64,000 bases of DNA from Gemmatimonas aurantiaca (GTDB taxonomy: Bacteria > Gemmatimonadota > Gemmatimonadetes > Gemmatimonadales > Gemmatimonadaceae), in NCBI RefSeq assembly GCF_037190085.1, contig NZ_JBBCJO010000012.1:186001-250000 (forward strand). Direction: 5' to 3'. How positions within the stretch are numbered: position 1 is the first letter of the stretch; every line of letters starts with the position of its first letter. The notes under the pieces are model-generated. The model was given only the letters and a program-made list of their open reading frames with translations, was not told the DNA's origin and made no database searches. Below, piece by piece: positions 16,189 to 24,722 of this stretch. Position numbers and translations under genes: made by a program.

Positions 16189-17985
16189 TTGCATCTCAGT
16201 CACATCCGCAACTTCTGCATCGTCGCACACATCGATCATGGCAAGTCCACGCTGGCGGACCGGCTGATCGAGAAGACGGGCACGTTGCAGAAACGCGAAA
16301 TGAAGTCGCAGGTGCTCGACACGCTCGATCTCGAGCGTGAGCGCGGCATCACGATCAAGCTGAACGCCGTGCGCATGAGCTACACGGCCGGCGATGGACA
16401 GCCGTACGAGCTCAATCTCATCGACACCCCGGGACACGTCGACTTCACGTACGAGGTCTCGCGCTCGCTGGCCGCCTGTGAAGGGGCCATTCTGGTGGTG
16501 GACGCCTCGCAGGGCATCCAGGCCCAGACGCTGTCCAACCTGTTCCTGGCCATGGACGCGGGGCTCGAGATCATTCCCGTGCTCAACAAGATCGACCTGC
16601 CTGGTGCCGAACCGGAACGTCGGCGTCAGGAAGTGGTGGACTTGATCGGCTGCATGCCCGAGGACGTGTTGTGTGTGAGCGGCAAGGAGGGCACGGGCGT
16701 GCCGGAATTGCTGGAGGAAATCGTGAAGCGGGTGCCGCCGCCGAAAGGTGAGCTCGACGGACCGCTGCGTGCGCTGATCTTCGACTCGTACTACGACAAG
16801 TACCGCGGCGCCATTCCCAGCATCCGCGTGGTAGACGGCGAACTGCGGAAGGGGATGAAGATCACCTTCGGCACGTCGGACAACGTGTATGAGGTGGCCG
16901 AAGTGGGATATCTGCAGTTGCGGCAGGTTCCAACAGATGTGCTGCGTGCCGGCGAAGTGGGCTACGTGCTCGCCGCCGTGCGCTCCGTGCGCGAAACGCG
17001 CGCCGGCGACACGATCTTCGACAAGGACAACCGCGCCGCCGAAGCGCTGCCCGGCTATCAGGAAGTCAAGTCGTTCGTGTTCGCGGGTATCTACCCCACC
17101 GACACAACGCAATACGAAACGCTGCGTGACGCGCTCGAGAAGATGAAGCTCAACGACGCGTCGCTGCAGTACGAGCCGGAAACGTCCACGGCACTCGGCT
17201 TCGGCTTCCGTTGCGGCTTCCTCGGACTGCTGCACATGGAAATCGTGCAGGAACGTCTCGAGCGTGAGTACGACCTCGATCTCGTCACCACGGTGCCGAG
17301 CGTGGAGTACCACGTGACCAAAACGGACGGCACGGAGCTGCTGGTCGAAAATCCGGCGCTCATGCCAGCCGCCGTCGTCATCGACGACGTGCAGGAACCG
17401 TACGTGCGCGCGCGCATCATGTGCCCGGCCGAGTACATCGGGCCCATCATGACGCTCGGCATGGAGCGTCGCGGCATCTACAAGAACACGCGCTTTCTCG
17501 ACACAGTGCGTGTGGAGCTCGACTGGGAGTTCCCACTGGGCGAAATCATTCTCGACTTCTTCGACAAGATGAAGACGGTGAGTCGCGGCTATGCCTCGCT
17601 CGACTACGAGATGCTGGAATATCGGTCGAGCGAGCTGGTGCGTCTCGACATGCTCATCAACGGCGATGCCATCGACGCCTTCTCCGTGATCGTGCACAAG
17701 GACAAGGCGTACGAATGGGGACGTAAAGTCGCCGAGAAGCTGAAGGAACTCATTCCCCGTCAGCTGTTCGAAGTGGCCATCCAGGCCACGATCGGCCAGA
17801 AAGTCATCGCCCGCGAGACCGTCAAGCCGCTGCGGAAGGACGTGCTGGCGAAGTGTTACGGCGGCGACATCTCCCGCAAGCGCAAGCTCCTCGAGAAGCA
17901 GAAAGAGGGCAAGAAGCGCATGAAGCAGGTGGGCAGTGTGGAGATCCCGCAGGAAGCCTTCCTCGCGGTTCTGCAGGTCGAGTAA
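16189..17985 (+). CDS. lepA: Elongation factor 4 (ribosome back-translocase LepA)
   Basis: LepA is a ribosome-bound GTPase linked to translation and 30S maturation. The 598-residue length is typical. GTPase motifs are G1 AHIDHGKSTLADRL, G2 ERGITIKLNAV, G3 DTPGHVDF and G4 NKIDLPGA. The EF-2-like domains follow, and the LepA-specific C-terminal domain ends GDISRKRKLLEKQKEGKKRM. The start is a TTG at 16189 (MHLSHIRNFCIVAHID); no ATG or GTG is close enough. The Rossmann part begins within ten residues, so the start must be near here. It is the first gene of a long co-directional run; the next gene starts 8 bases later. Confidence 0.96.
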   Translation: MHLSHIRNFCIVAHIDHGKSTLADRLIEKTGTLQKREMKSQVLDTLDLERERGITIKLNAVRMSYTAGDGQPYELNLIDTPGHVDFTYEVSRSLAACEGAILVVDASQGIQAQTLSNLFLAMDAGLEIIPVLNKIDLPGAEPERRRQEVVDLIGCMPEDVLCVSGKEGTGVPELLEEIVKRVPPPKGELDGPLRALIFDSYYDKYRGAIPSIRVVDGELRKGMKITFGTSDNVYEVAEVGYLQLRQVPTDVLRAGEVGYVLAAVRSVRETRAGDTIFDKDNRAAEALPGYQEVKSFVFAGIYPTDTTQYETLRDALEKMKLNDASLQYEPETSTALGFGFRCGFLGLLHMEIVQERLEREYDLDLVTTVPSVEYHVTKTDGTELLVENPALMPAAVVIDDVQEPYVRARIMCPAEYIGPIMTLGMERRGIYKNTRFLDTVRVELDWEFPLGEIILDFFDKMKTVSRGYASLDYEMLEYRSSELVRLDMLINGDAIDAFSVIVHKDKAYEWGRKVAEKLKELIPRQLFEVAIQATIGQKVIARETVKPLRKDVLAKCYGGDISRKRKLLEKQKEGKKRMKQVGSVEIPQEAFLAVLQVE

Positions 17986-17993
17986 CCACGCGG

Positions 17994-19064
17994 GTGGTCA
18001 GCGCCGTCCTGCAAACGAGCTTTCTGGGGGACATGGTCCTCACGACGCCGCTCCTGGAGCGGTTGGCGCGTGAGGGCCCCGTCCATGTGGTGGCCACGCC
18101 AGCCAATGCCGGCATCCTGGCCAATCATCCGGCGGTGGCCAGTGTCATCGTGTTCGACAAACGCGGTGCCGACGCCGGATGGCGCGGTTTCCGACGGGTG
18201 GCGCGCCGTCTCCGCGCGGTTGGAGCCCGGCGCGCGTATCTCGCCCAGGGATCGCTGCGCACGGCCGCGCTGGCGCTGATGGCCGGCATCCCCGAACGCA
18301 TCGGCTTCGATCGATCGGCGGGACGGATGCTGTACACCCGTCGTGTGCCGTATCAGGCATCGTGGCATCACGCCATGCGGCTGTGGTCATTGGGGAGTTC
18401 ACTGGCGTCGGTGGTCGATGAGCCCCTCCCGCCCGGGTCACATCCGTCGCCGTTGCGCCCTTCCCTTCATCCCGGCGCCGCCGACATCGCGCAGGTGGAC
18501 GCGCTGCTCGCCCAGGCGGGAGTGGAAAGCGAGACGCCGCTGATCGTTCTGGCGCCCGGCAGCGTCTGGGCCACCAAGCGCTGGCCGCACTTCCCCGACC
18601 TGGCCGCCCTGCTGATGGAGCGCCTGACGGAGACATTGCCGACAACCTGGCCGCAGGCGCGGCTTGTGGTGATCGGCGCTGCCGGCGACGCGCCACTCGC
18701 GGCGGCCATCGGGACGGTCGTCCCCACCCTCATCGACGCCACCGGCGCGCTGACGTTGCTCGGCTCGGCGGCGCTCCTGGCCCGCGCCCGCGTGCTGGTC
18801 ACCAACGACTCCGCGCCACTGCACCTGGCGTCGGCCATGAACACCCCCACGGTGGCGCTCTTCGGCCCGACTGTGCCCGCGTTCGGGTTCGGCCCGCTGG
18901 CCGAACGTTCGGTGTCGATGGGCGTCACGCTGCCCTGCCGCCCCTGTCATGCCCATGGTCCGCAGCAGTGTCCACTGGGGCACTGGCAGTGCATGCGCAC
19001 GCTGTCCCCCATTGCGGTGGCCGACGCCGCGCTGGAGCTGGTCCTCCAACGGCCTCACCGATAG
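17994..19064 (+). CDS. Glycosyltransferase family 9 (heptosyltransferase-like)
   Basis: This 356-residue enzyme belongs to the ADP-heptose:LPS heptosyltransferase family. The N-terminal fold starts VLQTSFLGDMVLTTPLLERL, typical of WaaF/RfaF. The C-terminal nucleotide-sugar site has LAPGSVWATKRWP, then NDSAPLHLASAMNTPTVALF and the Cys-rich end PCRPCHAHGPQQCPLG with CM following. It would add a heptose or related sugar to the LPS core on the cytoplasmic face. I choose GTG 17994, eight bases after the lepA stop; the longer frame overlaps lepA and has no family similarity. Exact donor and acceptor cannot be read from sequence. Confidence 0.88.
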   Translation: MVSAVLQTSFLGDMVLTTPLLERLAREGPVHVVATPANAGILANHPAVASVIVFDKRGADAGWRGFRRVARRLRAVGARRAYLAQGSLRTAALALMAGIPERIGFDRSAGRMLYTRRVPYQASWHHAMRLWSLGSSLASVVDEPLPPGSHPSPLRPSLHPGAADIAQVDALLAQAGVESETPLIVLAPGSVWATKRWPHFPDLAALLMERLTETLPTTWPQARLVVIGAAGDAPLAAAIGTVVPTLIDATGALTLLGSAALLARARVLVTNDSAPLHLASAMNTPTVALFGPTVPAFGFGPLAERSVSMGVTLPCRPCHAHGPQQCPLGHWQCMRTLSPIAVADAALELVLQRPHR

Positions 19065-19066
19065 CC

Positions 19067-19080
19067 GATTATCTTTCCGG
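19067..19080 (+). promoter_or_regulatory. Candidate -10 and TANNTTTCNGG motif before the ROK kinase
   Basis: TATCTTTCCGG (19070-19080) ends 3 bases before the ATG at 19084; the TATCTT hexamer ends 8 bases before it. This spacing would give a leaderless internal transcript within the lepA-nfo run. No clear -35 is present. Confidence 0.45.
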
Positions 19081-19083
19081 TAC

Positions 19084-20112
19084 ATGTCCGCACCCGCGTC
19101 AGCATCTTTGTCAGCACACGCTCCGCAGTATGCCGTCGGCGTCGATCTGGGCGGCACCAACATCGTCGTGGGCGCCATGTCGTTCGATGGCGCGCAATTG
19201 CATGGGCTGCAGAGCGTGCCAACACACGCGAGTGAAGGCGCCGATGCCGTGATCGCGCGCATGGCGCGCATGGTGAACGACACCATCGAGGCCACGATGC
19301 GCGAAACCGGCGTGCCGCGCGAGGCATTCATCGGGGTCGGGGTCGGCGCACCGGGTACCGTGGACCGCGAAACGGGGCGTGTGCTCAAGGCGCCCAATCT
19401 CGGGTGGCACGACCGTCCGCTGAACGATCCGATGGCCCGGCTCACCGGACTGCCGGTGGAGATCGACAACGACGCCAATTGTGCGACGTACGGCGAGTGG
19501 TGGCTGGGGGCGGCGCGTGGCGGCGTGAACGTCATCGGCGTGACCATCGGCACCGGTGTGGGCGGCGGTGTCATCATCGACCGCCGACTGTATCGCGGTT
19601 CGAGTTATGCCGCGGGCGAAATCGGACACACGACCATCGACCTCGATGGTCGTCGGTGCGGCTGCGGCAACTACGGATGCCTCGAAGCCTATGCCTCGGG
19701 CACGGCCATCGCCGGTCGTGCGCAGGAGGCGCTCGCCAGCGACGAGTCGTCCGCGCTCCGGCGCATGGTGGACGGCGACCTCTCCCGCATCACGGCGGCG
19801 CTGGTGTACGCGGCCGCCGCCGAAGGTGACGTCGTGGCGCTGGAAATCGTGCGGGACACCGCGCGTGTGCTGGGAGCGGGCATCGCCAACCTGCTCAACA
19901 TCTTCAATCCCGATGTGGTGGTGATCGCGGGCGGCGTGACGCAGGCCGGTGACGCGCTCTTCGAACCGTTGCGCAAGGAAGTGCGCCGACGCGCGTTCAA
20001 GAGTGTGTCCGACAGTTGCCGCATCGTGCCCGGCACGCTTCCCGGCACGGCCGGTGTGGTGGGCGCCGTGGCCGCTTTCATCGCGCAGACCACCGGCCGG
20101 CCTCCCGTCTGA
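19084..20112 (+). CDS. ROK-family glucokinase
   Basis: This 342-residue sugar kinase phosphorylates glucose or a related hexose with ATP. Phosphate-1 motif GVDLGGTNIVVGAM is near residue 22. The catalytic aspartate lies in EIDNDANCATYGEWW, the GTGVGGGVIID motif follows, then GEIGHTTID with the ROK histidine, and the zinc motif CGCGNYGCLEAYAS. All key residues are present, so it should be active rather than a ROK repressor; there is no N-terminal helix-turn-helix. The ATG at 19084 is 19 bases after the glycosyltransferase. A PfkB kinase follows 20 bases downstream. Confidence 0.9.
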   Translation: MSAPASASLSAHAPQYAVGVDLGGTNIVVGAMSFDGAQLHGLQSVPTHASEGADAVIARMARMVNDTIEATMRETGVPREAFIGVGVGAPGTVDRETGRVLKAPNLGWHDRPLNDPMARLTGLPVEIDNDANCATYGEWWLGAARGGVNVIGVTIGTGVGGGVIIDRRLYRGSSYAAGEIGHTTIDLDGRRCGCGNYGCLEAYASGTAIAGRAQEALASDESSALRRMVDGDLSRITAALVYAAAAEGDVVALEIVRDTARVLGAGIANLLNIFNPDVVVIAGGVTQAGDALFEPLRKEVRRRAFKSVSDSCRIVPGTLPGTAGVVGAVAAFIAQTTGRPPV

Positions 20113-20132
20113 TTCCCGTTCCGCGCTGGTCG

Positions 20133-21161
20133 ATGAACACAACGGGTCGAACACGACGTCTCGGGGTCATCGGGTCGTTCGTCTGGGACGTGCTGCACGG
20201 ACGCGACCGACGCAGCGTTCCCATCGAAGAGTGGGGCGGTATCACCTACTCCCTCTCCGCCCTCGATGCCGCGCTGCCGGACGACTGGGAGATCGTGCCC
20301 ATCGCCAAGGTGGGCAACGATCTCGTGGATCGGGCGCGTGTGTTCTGCCGCGGTCTGCGGCACATGGCACCCGACATCGAACTGATCGGCGTCCCCTACC
20401 CCAACAATCGCGTCGAACTCCGCTATCTCGACGACGAGCGCCGCAGTGAGCATCTCACCGGCGGCGTGCCGGGATGGAACTGGCTCGGTCTCAAGCCGGT
20501 GCTGGAACACGCGCGCATCGACGCGTTGTACATCAATCTGCTGAGTGGCTGGGAACTCGATCTCGAGACCATGCAGCTCATCCGCGCGCATTTCCACGGC
20601 CCCATCTACTGCGATCTGCACATGCTGGTGATGGCCGTGCAGGCGGACGGGCTGCGGGTGCCCCGTCCACTGCCCAATGTGGCCGCGTGGTGCGCGTGTT
20701 TCGACATCCTGCAGGTGAACGAAGACGAGATGCGTCTGATGGCGCCGGACTCGATGGCGCTGGCGGCAACGGCCATGGCGGCGGGTGTGTCCGCGCTCTG
20801 CGTGACACTCGGCAAACGGGGCGCGGCCTACTTCGCGGCCCCGGGCTTCGAACGACTGGCGCATCTTCCCACTCGACGAGGTCACAACATTGCGCTCTCC
20901 ACATCACCGCGGGGCGGAGCGGGTGCGCTGGGCGCGCTGCGAACGGCGCTGGTGCCGGCGGAGATCGCGCGGGTGGATGGTCCGGGAGATCCCACCGGAT
21001 GTGGTGATGTCTGGGGCGCCACCCATTTCTCACGGCTGCTTGCCGGTGATATGTTGACTGATGCGATGCTCGCCGCCAACAGGGCGGCGGCGCGCAACGT
21101 CGAACATCGCGGAGCCACGGGGCTCGCGAATCATCTTCGCGGAGAGCTCAGCACCAAGTGA
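20133..21161 (+). CDS. PfkB-family carbohydrate kinase
   Basis: This 342-residue protein has the ribokinase/PfkB fold. The N-terminal part GVIGSFVWDVLHGRD and WGGITYSLSALDAALPDDWE with VGNDL correspond to the substrate lid and first signature. The second signature, with the anion hole and catalytic aspartate, is DGPGDPTGCGDVWGATHF near residue 285 (usual form DTxGAGD, here DPTGCGD). The substrate is probably a sugar or nucleoside, not predictable from sequence. Its stop overlaps the GTG start of the next gene by 4 bases, so this metabolic enzyme is translationally joined to a regulatory module. Confidence 0.85.
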   Translation: MNTTGRTRRLGVIGSFVWDVLHGRDRRSVPIEEWGGITYSLSALDAALPDDWEIVPIAKVGNDLVDRARVFCRGLRHMAPDIELIGVPYPNNRVELRYLDDERRSEHLTGGVPGWNWLGLKPVLEHARIDALYINLLSGWELDLETMQLIRAHFHGPIYCDLHMLVMAVQADGLRVPRPLPNVAAWCACFDILQVNEDEMRLMAPDSMALAATAMAAGVSALCVTLGKRGAAYFAAPGFERLAHLPTRRGHNIALSTSPRGGAGALGALRTALVPAEIARVDGPGDPTGCGDVWGATHFSRLLAGDMLTDAMLAANRAAARNVEHRGATGLANHLRGELSTK

Positions 21162-22108
21162 CCACCGTCATCAGCGTGCCGCCGTCACTCGATGAGCAGA
21201 GCTTCGAGCAGGTCATCGAGCAGCTGGCCTCTGTGCCGCCGGGCGAGAAGATCCTGGTCGATGCCCGTCATGCCCGGTGGGCTTCACCGTACGGGCTGAC
21301 GGCGCTGCTGTGCGTGGCGCAATCGCGCACCGACCGCATGGACTTCGCGGTGCCCGAACATCCGGACACGCTGTCGTACTGGTCGCGCACGGGGTTCTTC
21401 CGGTATGCCGCGGAGTTGTACGAACTGCACGGAGCGGTGCCGCGGGCGCGCGAAGCCCACGAGAGCGATGTGTTGCTCGAGATCACGCCGATCACGCAGA
21501 CCGAGGACGTGCATGGCGTGGTGGGCCGCATTCACCAGAAGGCGGCCGACATTCTCCATGGACAGCTCAATCTCGAGACGGCGGCCACGGGCGCATTCGG
21601 GCTCACATTGAGTGAAGCCTGTCAGAACATCGTGGAGCACGCCGAGTTGGGCGGCTGGGTCGCGGTGCAGACCTACAAGTACACGCGCCGTCTGGGTCGC
21701 CGCGTGGTCGTGATCGCGGTGTGTGACGCGGGTATCGGCTTCCGGCAGTCGCTGGAGAGTTCGCCCACGCACCGCCGGAGCGACCGCTGGGACGATGCCA
21801 TGGCGCTCGAGGATGCGGTGCTGCGCGCCGTGAGTCGGCATCGGTTCCGCGACAATGGCCGCGGTCAGGGCATCGCGGGCATCCGTCGGTTCATCAGCCG
21901 GTGGAATGGCAAACTCACCGTCCGCAGCGGAACGGCGCGCATCGCCATCACGCCGGACTGGGACGAGGACATTCCCCTCCAGGAATCGCTGCCCTTTTTC
22001 CCCGGGGCGCAGATGCAGGTGATCGTGCCCGAGCGCATCGGCGATGCCGCGGACCAGGCGCGCCCGGCCGGCAGCACGGCGCGCCCCCGCGGCCGGAGTG
22101 TGCGATGA
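21158..22108 (+). CDS. STAS-like/HATPase protein (anti-sigma-kinase type)
   Basis: This 316-residue protein joins two regulatory domains. Residues about 1-100 look like a STAS-type alpha/beta domain (KILVDARHARWASPYGLTAL). About 120-290 is a GHKL/HATPase domain with N box LTLSEACQNIVEHAE (the E-x3-N-x3-H pattern), G1 box VCDAGIGF and a glycine loop DNGRGQGIAGI. There is no HisKA domain or membrane helix, so it resembles cytoplasmic anti-sigma factor/SpoIIAB-like kinases, which phosphorylate STAS proteins on Ser/Thr. The start is GTG 21158, overlapping the PfkB stop; the next gene, another STAS-like protein, overlaps by 4 bases. Domain calls are by motif; partners are inferred. Confidence 0.72.
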   Translation: MTTVISVPPSLDEQSFEQVIEQLASVPPGEKILVDARHARWASPYGLTALLCVAQSRTDRMDFAVPEHPDTLSYWSRTGFFRYAAELYELHGAVPRAREAHESDVLLEITPITQTEDVHGVVGRIHQKAADILHGQLNLETAATGAFGLTLSEACQNIVEHAELGGWVAVQTYKYTRRLGRRVVVIAVCDAGIGFRQSLESSPTHRRSDRWDDAMALEDAVLRAVSRHRFRDNGRGQGIAGIRRFISRWNGKLTVRSGTARIAITPDWDEDIPLQESLPFFPGAQMQVIVPERIGDAADQARPAGSTARPRGRSVR

Positions 22109-22731
22109 GCATGCACATCGACGTCGGTACGGTGCTGCGCGGCACGGTCTGCGATCTCTATTCGAATCTGGTCACGCGGCCCACGGGCGCCGCCGTGCGC
22201 ACGGCCATCGAGCAGCAGGTGAACGAGGTCGCCACCCCCATCGTCACCACGATCGACTTCTCGCAGGTGAATCTCCTCGATTTTTCCTGTGCCGACGAGA
22301 TCGTGGCCAAGCTGCTGCTGCGCTTCACGAGCGACGAAGGCCCCAAGGGATATCTCACCTTCCGCGGCATCCACGAAGGGCACATCGATCCCATCGAAAC
22401 CGTGTTGGAACGTCACGCGCTGGCGTTGGTATCGTGGCATGAGGGCGAGGCGGAACTCTTCGGACACGTGGAAGAGATCGAACGTGTGCACTGGGACGTG
22501 GTGCGGGATCACGGCCCCCTCTCCGCGAGTGACGTGGCCCGTCATCTGCAGGCCACGGTCGATCAATCGGCGGCCGATGCCCGGGTGCTGGACACGCGGC
22601 TCGTGGAGCAGACGCGCGCGCAGCTCGATCACCTGGTGCACCGCCGCCTCCTGATGTGCGACGATGCCGGCTATGCGGTGCCCGGCACAGTGCCCCATAC
22701 GGGATCCCGTACGGTGCGAGGAACTCCATGA
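22105..22731 (+). CDS. STAS-like (DUF4325-type) protein with C-terminal winged-helix region
   Basis: This 208-residue protein starts at ATG 22105 inside the preceding stop (ATGA). Residues about 15-110 look like a STAS/DUF4325 domain: TTIDFSQVNLLDFSCADEIV matches the strand-loop-helix that carries the phosphorylated serine in anti-sigma factor antagonists (here DFSCAD). Residues about 125-205 look like a winged helix: GPLSASDVARHLQ could be the recognition part and LDHLVHRRLLMCDDAGYAV the wing. If right, it could bind DNA and be controlled by the HATPase protein. No such pair is known to me beside ftsEX. Both assignments rest on pattern recognition. Confidence 0.6.
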   Translation: MSMHIDVGTVLRGTVCDLYSNLVTRPTGAAVRTAIEQQVNEVATPIVTTIDFSQVNLLDFSCADEIVAKLLLRFTSDEGPKGYLTFRGIHEGHIDPIETVLERHALALVSWHEGEAELFGHVEEIERVHWDVVRDHGPLSASDVARHLQATVDQSAADARVLDTRLVEQTRAQLDHLVHRRLLMCDDAGYAVPGTVPHTGSRTVRGTP

Positions 22732-23063
22732 GTCAGAAAGACGGTCCCACGGGGACACGCAAGCTGGGGGTGTTCAGCGGTTTCGCGCCGCCCCTGCAGG
22801 TGGTGGGCTTCATCGCCACGCGGGCCAGCGACGCCGAGCGTGGCCCGCTCGTGCGCATGCGCCCGGACGATGCCCTGGTCCGTCTCGTGACCGAAGGGGA
22901 GCTGGTGCGTGTGGTATCGGAGCGGCGGTCGGAGCTGGCAGTGCTCGAGCTCGACGAGACGCTCCCGCGAGGAGGAATCGTGCTGCGCGATGTCGCCGGC
23001 GCGTCGCCGTCCGAGATCGTGCGGATCCTTCGCGTGGATACCGACTCCCGCCCACGTGCCTGA
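22728..23063 (+). CDS. 111-residue protein of unknown function, possible beta-barrel fold
   Basis: I do not recognise a family with confidence. It begins at ATG 22728 in a 4-base overlap with the previous stop and ends inside the next gene, so it is clearly part of the operon. After a flexible N-terminus it reads as short strands (FAPPLQVVGFIATRA, GPLVRMRPDDALVRLV, GELVRVVSERRSELAVLELD) ending in PRGGIVLRDVAG. This rhythm, with a PDDA turn, resembles the small double-psi barrel of molybdopterin-binding C-terminal domains or Cdc48 N-domains, but this is a weak guess. There are no cysteines, no signal peptide and no membrane helix. Confidence 0.6.
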   Translation: MSQKDGPTGTRKLGVFSGFAPPLQVVGFIATRASDAERGPLVRMRPDDALVRLVTEGELVRVVSERRSELAVLELDETLPRGGIVLRDVAGASPSEIVRILRVDTDSRPRA

Positions 23064-23997
23064 TACTCTGTCGCGGCGCCTCGCCGAGTTCGAGGGCGCC
23101 GAAGCGGCGCTCGTTCTGGCGAGCGATATGGCGGCAACCGCGTGTACCATCCTGGCGCTGCTCCGTCCCGGCGATCATCTGCTGGCCAGTCGCGGCGTGC
23201 GGCAATCGACGCGCCGTTTTCTCGAGCAGGAACTGCCCGCCCTGGGGGTCGCGGTCACCTTCATCGATCCGCAGGACACCCGCGGATGGCGCCGCGGCAT
23301 CGAACGCACCACCCGGGCATTGCTGCTGGAAACCCCTTCGCTGGAAGAAGCGCGGTTCGTGGACTGTCAGCCGCCGCGGGCGCTGGCACGGGAGTTGGGC
23401 ATCGCTCTGCTGGTGGACAGCACCGCGGCGTCTCCGGTGCTGCTGCGTCCCATCCGTCATGGCGCCGACGTGGTGCTGCACGACGCCAGCTTCCTGCTCG
23501 ACGGCGCCGGCGGTTATGCCGCGGGCGTGGTGTGCGGTTCGGAAGGGTTGGTGGAAGAAGTGCGCGCGAAGATGCAGGTGTGGGGAGCGGTGCCGCATCC
23601 GCACGCCCTCGTCGCACTCGAACGCGGACTGGAGACGCTCGATGTCCGTGTCCGTCGACAGAGCGCCACCGCATTCACCCTAGCCGCCTGGGCCGTGGAA
23701 CACCCTGCCATCACGCAGGTCGATTTCCCGACCATTCCGGAAGGCGTCGAACGCGACACCGAAGGCACACAGGCGCCCGTGGTTGGTATCACCTTGCGTC
23801 TCACGCTCGCGTCGGCGCAGCACGCCATCCACAGTGCGTCGCGATTCCTCGAGCACGGCGATTCCCGCCCCGCACCGTGGCCCGGCACGTACACGACTCT
23901 CGCCGAGCCGGTGCCCGGGACGTCGGCCCTGCGTCTCCAGGTGGGCCTCGAAGCGCCGGACCTGCTCATCGAACGATTGACGGAGGCACTCGCATAG
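23056..23997 (+). CDS. Cys/Met-metabolism PLP-fold protein lacking the catalytic lysine
   Basis: This 313-residue protein aligns by eye with cystathionine gamma-synthase/lyase enzymes: LAEFEGAEAALVLASDMAAT, then LRPGDHLLASR, LLVDSTAASPVLLRPIRHGA and the C-terminal LRLQVGLEAPDLLIERL. Two essential parts are missing. About 65 N-terminal residues that complete the neighbour's active site are absent. The PLP-lysine motif (usually S-A-T-K-Y after VVLH) reads HDASFLLDGAG, codon TTC in place of lysine. It is therefore probably not a PLP enzyme. The GTG start 23056 overlaps the previous gene by 8 bases and the stop overlaps ftsE by 1. The reading frame is intact, arguing for a retained non-catalytic role rather than decay. 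Confidence 0.75.
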   Translation: MPDTLSRRLAEFEGAEAALVLASDMAATACTILALLRPGDHLLASRGVRQSTRRFLEQELPALGVAVTFIDPQDTRGWRRGIERTTRALLLETPSLEEARFVDCQPPRALARELGIALLVDSTAASPVLLRPIRHGADVVLHDASFLLDGAGGYAAGVVCGSEGLVEEVRAKMQVWGAVPHPHALVALERGLETLDVRVRRQSATAFTLAAWAVEHPAITQVDFPTIPEGVERDTEGTQAPVVGITLRLTLASAQHAIHSASRFLEHGDSRPAPWPGTYTTLAEPVPGTSALRLQVGLEAPDLLIERLTEALA

Positions 23998-24722
23998 TGG
24001 TGGAGCCCCAAACCGCGGGCATCGTCCGTGTCGCGAACGCATCAAAGGAATACGCCCGTTCCGGCACCGCACTGCGCGACGTGTCGTTCGAACTGCGTAA
24101 AGGGGAGTTCGTCTTTCTCGTGGGCCACAGCGGAGCCGGCAAGAGCACGCTGCTCAAGCTGCTGTCGATGGCCGAACGTCCCACGCAGGGAGAAGTGCGC
24201 GTCTCGGGCTTCTCCAGCAAGACCATCCGGCAGCGTGAGATCCCGCACCTCCGGCGACGCATCGGTATCGTCTTCCAGGATTTCCGTCTGCTCCCCGATC
24301 GCACGGCGGAACAGAACGTCGCGTTCGCGCTCGAAGTGACCGGCGCTCCGCATGCACAGATCGCCCCCCGGGTGGCGCGTCTGCTCACGCAGGTGGGACT
24401 GGCCTCCAAGGCCACCGCCTATCCGCATGAACTGTCGGGTGGCGAGCAGCAGCGTGTGGCCATCGCGCGCGCGCTGGCCAACGATCCGTTCCTGCTGCTG
24501 GCCGACGAACCCACCGGCAATCTCGATGATCGGGCCACGCACGCCATCTTCCTGCTGCTGCGCGAGATCAATGCGCGTGGTACCGCCGTACTGATGGCCA
24601 CGCACGACGTGAGCATGATCCAGCGCGCGAACCTGCGGTTCCTCGAACTCGCCGCGGGCGAGCTGGTGTTCGATGGCACGGACACCGCCCGTCTGCTGGC
24701 CGACATGCGGGGGCGGCGATGA
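23997..24722 (+). CDS. ftsE: Cell division ATP-binding protein FtsE
   Basis: FtsE is the ATPase of the FtsEX complex, which sits at the septum and transmits ATP hydrolysis to periplasmic amidase activators. The 241-residue size is typical. Visible motifs are Walker A GHSGAGKSTLLKLL, the Q loop in IGIVFQDFRLLPDRTAEQNV, signature LSGGEQQRVAIARAL, Walker B LLLADEPTGNLD and the switch histidine in MATHDVSM. The GTG start at 23997 shares one base with the preceding stop (TAGTG); GTG 24000 is an alternative. ftsX overlaps by 4 bases. Confidence 0.95.
   Translation: MVEPQTAGIVRVANASKEYARSGTALRDVSFELRKGEFVFLVGHSGAGKSTLLKLLSMAERPTQGEVRVSGFSSKTIRQREIPHLRRRIGIVFQDFRLLPDRTAEQNVAFALEVTGAPHAQIAPRVARLLTQVGLASKATAYPHELSGGEQQRVAIARALANDPFLLLADEPTGNLDDRATHAIFLLLREINARGTAVLMATHDVSMIQRANLRFLELAAGELVFDGTDTARLLADMRGRR

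Noticed and set aside
16174..17697. Long open frame of 507 codons on the minus strand opposite lepA
   Set aside because: It mirrors the lepA codons, is rich in His, Arg and Val as antisense frames in GC-rich DNA are, and lepA is certain.
22909..23055. Longer N-terminus for the PLP-fold protein to restore the missing arm
   Set aside because: The upstream frame reads as a shadow of the 111-residue gene (Ser/Arg-rich), without the conserved N-terminal motifs of this enzyme family.
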